A DNA stretch of 64,000 nt. Origin: Pholiota molesta. Lineage: Eukaryota; Basidiomycota; Agaricomycetes; Agaricales; Strophariaceae. The position numbers and the translations under genes were made by a program. The DNA lies in the NCBI GenBank assembly GCA_014925825.1, contig JACGCK010000043.1:1-64000 (forward strand), read 5' to 3'. Shown here one piece after another: positions 34,161 to 45,900 of this stretch. The notes below the pieces were generated by a model that worked only from the letters and a program-made list of their open reading frames with translations, made no database searches and was not told the DNA's origin. How positions within the stretch are numbered: the stretch's first letter is position 1; every line of letters begins with the position of its first letter.

Positions 34161-36528
34161 ATGGTTAAAGTCGCCCAAATCGACTCGAACAATCCCGTCC
34201 TGGGTATGCAGGACGATCTTGGGATTGTCTATCTCGTAGGCTCGGCACAGCAATTTTGGTCTGGTCGGTGCTTCTTCCGTGTCAGAAAAGGGAACAGCAA
34301 AGATGACGTTGCGATTTTGCCCTTACAGAGCTCGAGGATGTCCTGCGGCTTCCCCAAGATGTACCACCGACCCTCTCGCTGCTCGATGCGACGCTCCGCC
34401 GCTTCGTGGCGCTATGTGCGACCTACCATGGTAAGTGTCGCCCTGGTGTTTGGAACGTGCGAACTGATATCCGTCCCGCAGAGCAATACTTGCAGAGCCC
34501 ACTGCAGCTGGACCACGCCTGCAGCCTGCTCCTAGAATCCGAGCTGTTTGAGTTCCACTCGGAGCGGATGGTCGACATCATCATCGACGATGCACAGACG
34601 GTGCGCATTTAGACTTACTTGTATGCGCTATACTTGGGAGATCTGAGGCACCCTTTTTCGTTTCCCATAGATCACAGACCCACACTCTATTTTCATATTC
34701 TACGAGGTGCTTTTCCACTATGGACTGCGACGGGCAGACTTTTTCCGATCCCACAAGCGTTGGCAGCCTTTACTGCCGCTACTCATGGACCATATATTGG
34801 TGGAGATCGACCCCGACATTGAGGACGTCTATGTAGGAACTTCGATCGGACGCAGCACGAGCTTCAGTTCGGTACCCATTCCCATCGAAGCTAAACTGAG
34901 GAGTCTCAGTATGAAGTTGCTGTACGAGGTGTGCAAGGTTCAGACCCTAAACATGCAGGACTTGAGTAAGTGCTTTTTCGGACGTTAACAATGGCCTTTC
35001 TGATGAATAATTTCTTCCAGAGATCTTTGACGATGATTTCATTGACTATTTGTTCGATCTGGTGGAACAAACGAAGTATATGCACGACGATACCTTCAAC
35101 TACTCCGTAATCAAATTGATAGTCAGTTGTTTATTCTGAAGTTACCTCCATCCTCATACTGACTTTACACAGACAGCTTTGAATGAGCAATTCATGGTGC
35201 TAGGCATAGGAGAAGAGCATGCGAGTCCAGGGAAGAAGGAACCTGCACAACCCAAGAATCGTGTCATCAAGGTCATGAACCGGCGCTTGGGTACATGTAA
35301 GACTTTCGGAGAAAACATGATTTTCATGCTGAATCGCGCAAGTGAGTAAGTTTGCTTTTCTATGAAGATAGGGCTTGACCTTATATGCAGAGCGGACGCC
35401 TGAGGATTTTTGCATGAAATTGTTAATTCTCAAGATTCTCTATGTTCTTTTTTCGAACAAAGGAACATGCGAGTTCTTCTATACCAATGATCTATGTGTT
35501 TTGGTCGATGTATTTCTTCGGGAGTTGGCTGATTTGGATGAAGAGAGTGAATCGGTGAGTATAATGTTTTCTTGTGAATTCTTTTCCGTTATCTCAATCA
35601 TTCGTAGCTACGGCATACCTATCTCCGAGTGCTTCATCCCCTTTTGACGAAAACTCAACTCAAAGACGTGCCCTATAAACGAATGCCAATCCTTGTCTGT
35701 TTGGAATCAATGATCAGCAACTCAAGAATCAGAGAGGTCAATCCAACGACGAAACGCCTAGTGGAGCGATGTCTGTCGGGCACTTGGTGTATCTCACTTA
35801 TGGAATTGAGGAACGAAGCTGGCTACGGGATAAACCGCGTCGGCAGTCCAAGCAGCGATATGTCCACTATTACAAGCCCACCGGGAACTATGGACATCTC
35901 TATGGCGGCTTCGCATCGCCTGGAAGTGTCGGGTTCGACTAAGGTCATGATGAACATGAAGTTCAGCAAAAGCGTAGAGAACTTTGGTCGAGCGGATCCG
36001 TCCAGTGCGAGCCGACAAGCTCCGTGGTCCCCTTTGGATCAGGTTCGCAGGTCGAGCAACGGCAGTGTCCATAGTTTACCGGGATTCGTTGGTTCTGCTG
36101 CGTCCTCGTCGAAAACGAGCCCTGCACATAATGCACCCGCTACTAAGAAGCGAAGTACCAGTGTAAATGAAGGCGCACACTCTCCTCGACATAATAACTC
36201 TTTGCCTGCGCAGGACGCGCATCATTATCACTACAGTCCTCCGAGCGCGCCTGCTACTTCGAATCCGCATACAACCTTCGACCAGCTTGCAAGCCATATT
36301 CCTACTGTCCTCGTCGATGACTTCACTGCGGCGACATCGGCGATGACTTTGACTGACGCGCCCCGGCGAAGACCTCCGCCCCCTGCACCTCCAAAACGGA
36401 GGAAGCCGCCTGCGATCCCTATTGGGCGCACCCATAGCGGGGCGACCATCACCTCTATTCGCTCTTCAGAGCCAAGTCCTCTATCAAAGGTGCATAAACC
36501 TCAGCTCGGCGTTCAGCAGGCATCTTAA
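34161..36528 (+). CDS. LDB17: SPIN90/Ldb17 family actin regulator
   Basis: Homologue of yeast Ldb17 and mammalian SPIN90, which activate Arp2/3 complex to seed linear actin filaments and act at endocytic patches. The N-terminus (LVGSAQQFWSELEDVLRLPQ after splicing) and helical body match the family; the conserved leucine-rich domain is spread over several exons: KIFDDDFIDYLFDLVEQT near 35,025, TFGENMIFMLNRA near 35,300, FCMKLLILKILYVLF near 35,410, and LRHTYLRVLHPLLTKTQLKD near 35,615. The tail from about residue 420 is disordered and ends with a Pro-rich SH3-ligand-type segment (RRRPPPPAPPKRRKPPAIP near 36,370). Start ATG 34,161 is the first in frame; ATG 34,205 (MQDDLGIVYLVG) is an alternative. 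About eight exons. Stop TAA 36,526-36,528. No breaks seen. Confidence 0.9.
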
Positions 36529-36957
36529 GTTAGACTTTTGGAATTTCCGCCCTTGTTTTTTTTGGTATAAGTAATACTGCACAATAACTAGATCGCGCCT
36601 TTCGTTCCTCGTCGACAATGCAAGGACTCTCGATATCCACGTCGAGACTTCAACGGATACCAACTTTTTGCATACATAGTCATATATTTATTTGCTACGA
36701 CTCATGGGTTCTTTATATCTCGGCTTTTTGTTACATATTACATACATCCTTATAATTTTCGTTCCGCTCATCGTCTTTTTACTTATTCGCATTCCAACAT
36801 GCTCTTCGCCCAACCAATGTATTCCATCTGCATCGAACTGATTCAACTGGCTTCATGTCAGTTTGTTGACGAGGCTGAGCTATTTCCAGTTATGGCAACT
36901 CAAATTTATTGCGGTTGATGCCACCCCTAAGTTCCAACCTTCTTGTTTGCCTCCAAC
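36529..36957. other. Intergenic region between two plus-strand genes
   Basis: About 430 bases, AT-rich, with the Ldb17 3' region and the promoter of the TPR-CCCH gene. No gene seen. Confidence 0.4.
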
Positions 36958-39900
36958 ATGGACCAGGGCGAACGTTCTGCATCTCAGCCAACTACCAACG
37001 ATGTCGCGGCGCGGCGCGTTATACGCGCTGAGAACGCGGCAAAACGTGCACAGGAGGCAGAGAAGCTGAAACTACAGGTAATGTATCTGTTGTAAAAGAA
37101 ACATTGATTACTTATTCGGATTCAAATCGGTGGCACCCAGGGGAACGAGCTCTTCAAGAAAGGCGACTATGTGGCGCGGCCGATTTATATGCTCAGTCTG
37201 TCAACATTCACGGACCCAAGCCAGTTCTCTTGTCCAATATGGCTGCGGCCTATCTCAAGCTTGAATTGTAAAATCTCTCCGTTTACGAGTTGGATACACG
37301 GTTGATTTTCTTCTGAAGATTTGAAGAGGCGGAATGGGCTTGCACCATTTCTCTCGAGTACGACCCTACGGCGATGAAATCCAGGTTTCGTCGAGCGATA
37401 GCCCGAAAGAAATTAAAACATTTCGAAGCGGCAAAGAGGGGCAAGTACATTCACGATCGCATCACTAAACTTTCTTTCATCTAATCTGTGATGCCATAAA
37501 ACTCAGACCTGCAAGACATCCTTACCCAAGATCCCGATAATAACAGCGCAAAGAGGAGCTTACTTCCCTTCAAGAGCTCATGCGGACTGATCAAGGAGTT
37601 CCTGAAGGCCCTTTCGATAAATACCCTCCCTATGACGATGAGCCCTGGGAACTGCTTCGGAGTCGGAGACTGAGGACTGCAAACATGTCGGGAATCGGAC
37701 GGCGTGTCGTTTCTACAATAAGGGCGACTGCCGACGAGGCACGGAATGCAAATTCTCGCATGCTCCTGATGCGAAAAGTGTTCGAGACGAATTGTGGGTG
37801 GGCCATTCGATGCATTCGTACTACTTGTGCTGAGGCTTATTTTAAGGGGACGAAACGTCTGCGTACATTTCCTTCTGGATGACTGTCAATTTGGCAACAA
37901 ATGTCTTTATTCCCATTCGCGGACGAATCTTCCAGCTGAGGGCTGGTGGAACGATTCAAGGCAAAGGAGTTGCGCGAAGGAATTCTCTGGCCAGATCGAA
38001 AGATCGTCGGATCATGCCAAATTGCACGAGCTAATGCTGAGAAACCCAATGGCAAGGACGTATGCCTCGCTACCAGAGCGCAAGGCCGTGTGCGATCATC
38101 TTGTGCGCCAACTCGCAGAAGCAAAGACCAAGCTGCAGCAGCGAAAGCCCAAAGATACTCCCAAGCCATTTATTCTCGTGCTTTCGTTTGAACACGAAGA
38201 TTACCACCTGAATATCAATCGACATCTCTTCACCGCTCTTCAGCAAAAAGCCAAAGTCATATATCTTCGTGGCACAGCTTGGGCAACACAGGCTCTAGAA
38301 TATCTGGACTCTCCGTCGTTGACTGCTGTATTGATCACCGATGTTGGGATAACGAAGAAAAAATATGCTCGGGTGCTCCAAAAGTTGGTCGACTATACGA
38401 AGGACGGGGGTTGTGTCGCTATAGGATGCCAATTCAGCAGCTTCATTTCTCCTCCTGACTACAACAAATTCATCAAGACTTCGTGGGGCCTGGATTGGAA
38501 GTTTGGCTCCTATTTCCGCCAGAGATTTCCACTCAATCCTTTGAACGAAATTGTCCAGAACAATCCGTCGCTTCATGGTTCGTACAGCATGAAGGCGGTG
38601 CATATGTCCAACATTGAGCCGGAGATGGCGATTTACTGGGAGACAAGCCAGTCGAATGTGGCGGACGCGTCCAAACGAGAGGCTCCTGCTGTCTGCGCTC
38701 CCGTAGGGCAAGGCCGCCTCTGCTTTTTAGGCGATGTTAATTCTGAAGATCAGTCTACCAATACCATGCTAGCTATGCTCGGTGTCCTCGATCCCCCGAA
38801 GACCCAAGGCAGACCATCTGGACATTCTACTGTCGCTAATCCAAGATATATCCGCGGCCTGGATGCGGATTCACTCCTTCCACCGAGGATCACCGACAAA
38901 TTCTTACTTCTCCTTGAATTGGAGGGCGATGACCATTACAAACGTGTTTTCGCCAATCAGCTCGCAGAACTGAGAAAAGAATTGAAGTCAAGTTTGTCTA
39001 TGAGTCTGACTTCAGGGAAGTCATCAACCTCTTGCGATCTGCGGACCTTTACGGGGTTTACGTCGTCGACGAAGGTATACAGAACGTGCAAAACATGGGA
39101 GTGCTCCAGGAAATGGAAAATACGCCCGAGAAGGAGGTCTAGTCGTGTTTGGCGGATTGTTTGGACAGAACGCCGACCGAGAAGCTTTCTCCTTTATCTG
39201 GTCCGTCATGGGTTTGCGTTGGAAATACAGTTCTTCTGGTACTGCGAGGCACAACTCAACCGACAGCATGAAACGGCCGTTCGCTATCCGAGCCTGAGCG
39301 AAGCATTCTCTATGGATGCCGTCCGCATTTGTAACTTCGCTCCAGGGGATGTCTTCTATAAAACGTGTCTTAACGAGGACGAGAGGCGCTTACGGGCCCG
39401 TTCAGCCGTTGAAGATGCACCAATTCTTCGAACACGCGTGGGCCGAGGACGAGTAGGGTATATTGGCGGTGTTGGCGCACCTCCCCAGGTTCTGCTCGCA
39501 ATGCTGGATCTGCCGTTCCCAGTCCCGCTCAAAGAGGTGGTCCCCGATTCGACAAAGTTTCTCGTAATCCTCACAGAAAAAGAAGAGCAAGTTCTGACCA
39601 ACGACATTCCTGACTTCATGAAGGATGTCAAGGGAAAGGTTGAAGTGATATTAGGCCTTTCTAATCCGGGCTTTCAAATGCCAGGATCATCGATCTTCTT
39701 CCTTCCCAGGACCTCGTTGGCGTACTTGCTATGGATGCTCCGCGCCTCTTACTTCCTCAAAATGCTTATTTGCTCTCGAAATTGGTTGAATATTCGAAGA
39801 ATGGCGGCACTATTGTCTTCGGATCGACGTTCAGCGCCACAATTACGTCAACTCAGTTCAAGCCTTTCTTCCATCAGAACTGGGGTCTCGAATGGGAAAT

Positions 39901-40215
39901 CAAGACAATGTTCAATGAAGAAATTTCCCTGAAAAGGAACTTCGAAAGCCCTCTCTTCCAAGGGAAAAAGGCCAAAGACATCAAGCTGCCCAAGACGATG
40001 CGTCCTAGGATGTTCAAGTTATAACAGGGATTACTAAACCAATGGCGGTCTATTTCCCTTCAACCAGGAAGGAGTTCTGGAATCCTGAAACAAATGTCTA
40101 TGCAGCTTCGATACTGTACGCAGATGTAGCTGATGGTCACCTAGGATATATTGGAACAACGAATGTGGATGGTGAGACCCGTAACATTATCTACACGATG
40201 TTCGGGCTCATCTGA
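36958..40215 (+). CDS. TPR - tandem CCCH zinc-finger protein with a triplicated C-terminal domain
   Basis: ATG 36,958. The N-terminus has a TPR block (GNELFKKGDYVA, then VLLSNMAAAYLKLE and FEEAEWACTISLEYDPTAMK), usually a protein-binding module. Two CCCH zinc fingers follow, CRFYNKGDCRRGTECKFSH near 37,720 and CVHFLLDDCQFGNKCLYSH near 37,870, both C-X7-C-X5-C-X3-H, a spacing typical of RNA binders. From 38,166 the rest is three copies of a domain of about 200 residues (38,166-38,790, 38,898-39,530 and 39,553-40,215). Each has a hydrophobic strand, then L..LV.Y.K.GG...G..FS, then F....WGL.W, and ends near G.G...[FY][IL]G. Intron 37,441-37,506 has a GC donor (GCAAGT). The frame needs single bases restored near 37,176, 37,555, 38,985, 39,115 and 39,290. 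Function unknown; a role in RNA or protein control is inference. Confidence 0.75.
37441..37506 (+). other. GC-AG intron
   Basis: Donor GCAAGT, acceptor CTCAG, 66 nt. Splicing here restores the TPR-linker frame (AAKRDLQDIL), and no GT donor in the neighbourhood does. Confidence 0.75.
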
Positions 40216-42968
40216 TATCTTCCTTGATACTGAGTATTGTTTTCATTCTCTCAATCCTTTGAATTTTGTATTCTTAGGCCTCCGTCTTCATAAATCAATA
40301 TATCTATACTTTTACTCATCAAATGTCCCTATGCAAATTCCAGTAACGTGCTCAACTCTTCGTGCCAGTGTCATTGTCAAACTGATCAAACAAAAAGTCA
40401 GCCCTCTAACAAACCCTCTATCCTCCTGCAAGATATTGTCAAGGCCTTGACCTACAGACGTGCAAAGACTAAGTAGTATACCTTCGGTCGGTCCATGGTT
40501 CGCAACTAGATCCTTCTTTTCTCCGGGAGTCCATGAGGCGACTTTGGATGTTATTTTGTATGACTTGTTGGAACTCCTGGACTCTAGAGAACGCGGTACT
40601 GGAAGCACTTGAAACGGTTCTGTCGATAAAGATTGTCCTGAACTCGCACGAGGATCTGGTTCAGTCCGTCACTTGATGTCTGGCTCTCTGTACATAACCC
40701 CGGTCAAAGCCCTGATGTCTCGGCGGTCGGTCATTGTTCCGACGGCGCTCACCTTATTGGCCCTGGACTCTGGAGTCAAGTTGAAATCTCGTGGACGATG
40801 GTGAAACGTATATACTACATGGTGTGATGATGTCGCCGTCTGCACTTTCCAAAGCACAACAAGGCGGCCATAAATGCCTGGCAGCTGCTTAGCTCTGGAA
40901 CATCCTGCCCAGAAATTCTGCTATGAAGGCCTATTATAATTAAAGTGCAACGGACGACTCTCAGAAAGGGTCTCCAAGTACCGCTGAGTCGGCGCTTCGA
41001 TAAATCAAATTTACAGAGCAGCCACTTAATCATTTTCCAACTTATTCCCAAATTATACTGGATGAATTTATACTTGGTATTAAATTATGGCAACGCCGGG
41101 AACCTGTAGACTTTGTTTGTGTGTTAAAATCACAGATTCTTACGTTTCTTTGGTCGATGCTTCCTTCTGGTAAGTGATCACAATCCGTCAAGTTATATGA
41201 AAGGTTTTGGCCGAGTCCTCAGTCCTGATTAAATGTCATTCTGGGCCTTACCATATCTGATAAATAAAAATCTCATAGCAAACCATGGTACGACTCAGAT
41301 AAATGCAAAACGCGTGGAAAGCACGTTCGGTGACGATCAGAATAAACAGCAGGTAACGCTGAACGTTATCATCGTTTTCTATTCGAGCAAGCCTCGAGGC
41401 ACAATGAATGGAATCAGCCGGCCAGAGCGTCGTATCATCCACGGATTGAATACACGACCCTCTTCCATTTTCGAAATTCAGTTCAGGGTCTTTCATGTAT
41501 CTTGACTGATATTCCATAGTATCCCATATCATTCAACAATCCAGAAGCGCGTCCATTGACCTGCCGTTACAGCCGATGCTATCACAAGGCAAACCCTGGG
41601 CCTACACCATCGAGATAACTAGAAGAACACGCACCAGTGCTGTCGCAAGGTGTGTGAACGAATCTATCAGCATTGGAATTTTTTTTAACAAATTTTTTGA
41701 CGGCACACCTCTCTCCGAGCTTCGTGTGTCTGCATGACCCTGAAATACCCCGCACTTCGTCATCGCGGACCAAGTTTGGCCACTTTCACAGCATTCAAAA
41801 CAGGCGGCCGGAAAAGCATCCACACTACACGCGCAAGCTGTCTATCTTACCACTTCCAACGACGAGTTCTGATGTCAATGGCGAGGCCATGAGACTGCTA
41901 ACTAAGTTGCAATTGAGGTGAACTGAATAGAAATATGACGCACATACCGATAACATTTTGTCATACAATCTAGCCTGTGCCAAAGTGGCCAGTTTTGGAA
42001 AGTAGAAGGAACACATACGGTCGAGGAAGCACGCATCTGATCAAGTCTCTGCTTTCAAGAGTTCGCTTCTTTCAGGGCCAGAAAACCATAGAATTCTTAG
42101 CAAAGTCCAAATACCCCGACTGCATCATAGGCACTAACCTGCTGCTCGACGAGGTAAGCTTTCTTTCCTTTGATCCCAACAGGACCAAACGCGACCTGAA
42201 TCCATGCCGTATCTCGTCAGCCAGGTGGGCGTTTTGTGAGAAAGATTTCGTAGATGGAGTAATCCAGGAGTAATCCCAATAGAATTCATGGTGTAGCGGG
42301 CGCCGGCGTTGCAGGAACACCTGTACCGATCCGATTCCGGTGTTATGGCTGGCCGAGAGTAAAAGCATTTTCGAAATTGGCGAGATATGCGATGTCGCGC
42401 TTGAGAATCGAAGGATAAATCTTGGCGAAACGAGGACAAATATTTCGACATTAAACCTAGTAGTATGCAAATATGAAAAGGTCAGAGCTAATATGATTGA
42501 AGTGCGATAGAGACGACCAAACAACGACACAAAAGAAATACGCCACTGTCGACAAAGATGGACAGTGATATCGAGAACATGACATAGTTTCATGGTCGGA
42601 ACGCGTGGTAAAAAGACCAAATGAAATGTAAGTGTGAAAAGAATACAGTACATATCGAAGGTAAGTTTTCGCCGAATGGCGACGCCGCTGTCTTGAGATA
42701 ATGATAGAAAACGTTTAGAAATAGGATCTAGGATAGGTTATCATTCAGTACCAATGTGGGTAGATAGAGCAAAAAAAGAGTGTGCTAAATACTGAGAGGA
42801 TGTGTGCAAATGTGAAAGCTATGGGATACAGTTGAAGTGCGAATAGCGAGGATAGCGGATAGCGGTTTGAATGAGAAGGTATTGAGGTTCAAACATAAAA
42901 ATAGGACAGTGCAGACAGATGAGAGCCATAAGAAAGAGAAATATACGCAATAAAATAAATTGCGGGAT
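40216..42968. other. Gene-poor convergent region, 2.75 kb
   Basis: Between the stops of the TPR-CCCH gene and the Zn2Cys6 gene. Several ORFs of 60-190 codons exist on both strands but none shows a domain, splice pattern or codon bias I can support. Confidence 0.35.
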
Positions 42969-45900
42969 TTATCTGCTGTTATATGATTGATTATCTGCAC
43001 AAAAAATGCAATCAGTGCCAAAGAAAAAAAATCCAAAAAGTAGCAACGACGACTTACTGTATAGATTGTACTGCTCCGATAGGTAGATTTGTTGTTGAGC
43101 CTGTTGTTGCTGTTGCTGTTGCTGCTGCTGCGACACCTGTACGGTCTCCGAGATATCGTAAGGTGACACCATCTGCGAGTATCCTCCATAATCCATGTAC
43201 TGTGGGTATCGACGTCCATGCGTAACTGGTCCAGAGGTTGAGCTTGTCGGCGAGGCATCCGAATGACCTCCGGAGAGGCCTACTCCACGCACGATGGACG
43301 GCGAGGCATGGTGCAAGCCATCGTCTATTAGCCCAGTGCTGTACATTTGTGGGAGCACCGCAGTGGACAATGGCGCATTGAAGTGGTGCGGTTCTTGCCA
43401 TGGCGTTGCGTACCCACCCGACGTTGTGACGATTGCAGGCCCCGCGCCTGAGTTCATTGGCGGCAGCGGTGGAAGGAACAGCCCATCTCCAGCAAAGACG
43501 CTGCTCGTCTGCTCTTGCTCATGAGAGTAAGCAGAGTGCTGTTGGTGCTGCTGGTGCTGCTGTTGTTGTTGCCTCTGCTGCTGTTGCTGCTGCTGTTGCT
43601 GATGATGGTGTTGCTGCTGCTGATGTTGTTGTGACTGTTGATGCTGCGGCTGCAGGTGCAGTGGCTGCCTCAAGGAGGGCATATAGCCGAACGCCGAGGA
43701 GCCAAACGAGCTATCGTCGAGCGCATTCTCCGCGGCACGCTTGTGGCGGTCGGTCATCGTCAGCCCGACAAGCGGGTTGGCGGCGTTGTTGACATCCTCC
43801 ATGGTCGATGCACCGCCGAACAACTCGATCGCACGGGCGGCGCTAGGCCACACAACGCGCATTGCGCGCAGGACGTTCAGGCACTTGGCGAGGCCGATTT
43901 TAGCTTGGGGGTCGTTAGGATGCACCACAACTGTGAAGTTGTGAAGTAAAAAGATGATGAGCATACAAACGTGCAGCGCAGCAGAAAATGGCTACGTACG
44001 ATTCGTATCATGCATAATCCCAGCAGTAAATACATAGTAGCACAGGAACACAGGGCAGCGCGTGATCAGGTACTTCTCCTGGTATAATGACACTATATGC
44101 AGCAAACATGAGCAACAGTTCCATGTTTCGCAAAACGAACAGACACTCACCGATCGACGTGATATGGTTCGCAGCCGCATTGCACAGCTCATACCGTTTC
44201 ACCGCAATCGCCCGCATCTCCGGATCCTCACTCATCCCCGTCCCGACGACGCCCTGCGCACCAACGCCCATGCCGTCCCCTTGCTGTTGCTGCGCCCGCT
44301 GCTTGGCCTGCACGACATGCCTGATAAACGGCCGGTGCAGAAGCAGCACCGCACACCAGTATTGCATATGCAGCGTCAGCACGTTGGGGAGAGGGGCAGG
44401 CGCCTTGCCCGCGGTGGCCGCGCCGACGTCGAAGCGCAAGTGCTCTGGGAGCTCGAGGTACCACTTGTCGAGCAGGCCCTCAAATGTGGCGGCCTCGAGG
44501 TGCCGGCTTGAGGCGGTGCGCACGGCGTAGATTGTCTGCACGATGAGGCACAGAATGTTGGCTGTATCCAAAAAGCCGAGTCAAAAGACTGGAATACAAA
44601 GATCGACAAGGGAACACTCACAAAGTGACGCCGACGCGTTGAAGCACGATATGCTCCTCCCAGGAACACCTGGAGGCGACCGCTCCCCGCGCGCCGTCTC
44701 CACCGCCCACTCATCATACTCCTCCGGGTCGTCCTCGTCCGGCAGCGTCGTATCAAAGTCCCACTCAAAGATCATCAGCGGGCGCCCAATATACGTCGAC
44801 ACATACTTGTCCATGATCACACACCCGTACCAGATCCTCCGGCGCTCGCTGATCTCCGCCGCGTCAAAGAGGCGCCCGCCGAGGCCGACGCGCTCCCAGC
44901 CGTCCGCCGCGCGGTGCATGCCGAGGTCCTGCGCCATGCGGATGCCCATCCCGATGTACGTCCACGCCTGCGCCATCGCGCCGATCCCGATCTCGCGGTA
45001 CCCCATCAGCAGCAGCGCCTGCACCGTCGACGGCCGCGAGGACGCGTACGTCGAGTCCAGCAGCGTCTTCGCGCGGTCCAGGTACTCGTCGCCCGCGCTC
45101 CACATCGTGCTCGGGTCCGCGGGCGGCGGCGGCGCCGCGCGCGCGTTGTCCGAGTAGCGCGAGGCGAGCGCGAACATGGCGAGGAGCAGCAGCGAGGGCA
45201 CCGCGCGACGCCTGCGGGCGGGGCGGCTGCCGAAGGGGGATGTCGCGTCGGTGTCGTTTTGTGTTCCAGACAGCGCGCCGCTAGGGTCCGCTGGTGATGA
45301 CGGCGAGTCCACGCCATACGTCCTGTAAGATACCAATTCAATCCCACTGAAGTATCAATGTGCCAGAGACCACACTCACGTCCGATATGCTGCCAAAAAC
45401 TCCCTCTTGTGCACAATGGGGAACACGGGCTGCACGTACGTGAAATACAGATCAAGCAGGTGCTGCTGGACGCTTTGCGGCGGGAGCTCCGCCTCCTGTG
45501 CGCGAGCGTCGCCGCCGATACTACTCATGCTGCTCGCCGACGGCAGCGCAGGCCACACGCGGGCCTTCGGGAAGCGCCTTCAAAAACAATCAGAACTTCA
45601 AAAACCAACAAAGAAAGGGAGAAGAAAGCACACACCAAATACCGCCCTCGTTCCTCCGCTCCTTCCCGCGTCCGTCGAGGAGGTACAGCCCGCTCGCCTT
45701 CCCGTGATACCGCACCTGCTCGTCCTCGTTCAGACTCAGCTGGCCGACCGCGCCCGCGACGAGCGCGCCCTCGTCCTCGCTCTCCTCGCTCGCCTCGTGC
45801 CCGTAGTGGCCCTGGCCGCCGTCCGCATACGCGCCCTGGTCCACGCTCGCGCTCCGGCGCTCCAGCGGGCCGCCCATGTCCACGTCGCCGCCGCCCGCGC

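Noticed and set aside
42072..42653. 193-codon minus-strand ORF in the convergent gap
   Set aside because: Composition is that of random AT-rich sequence, with no recognisable domain or splice-consistent extension.
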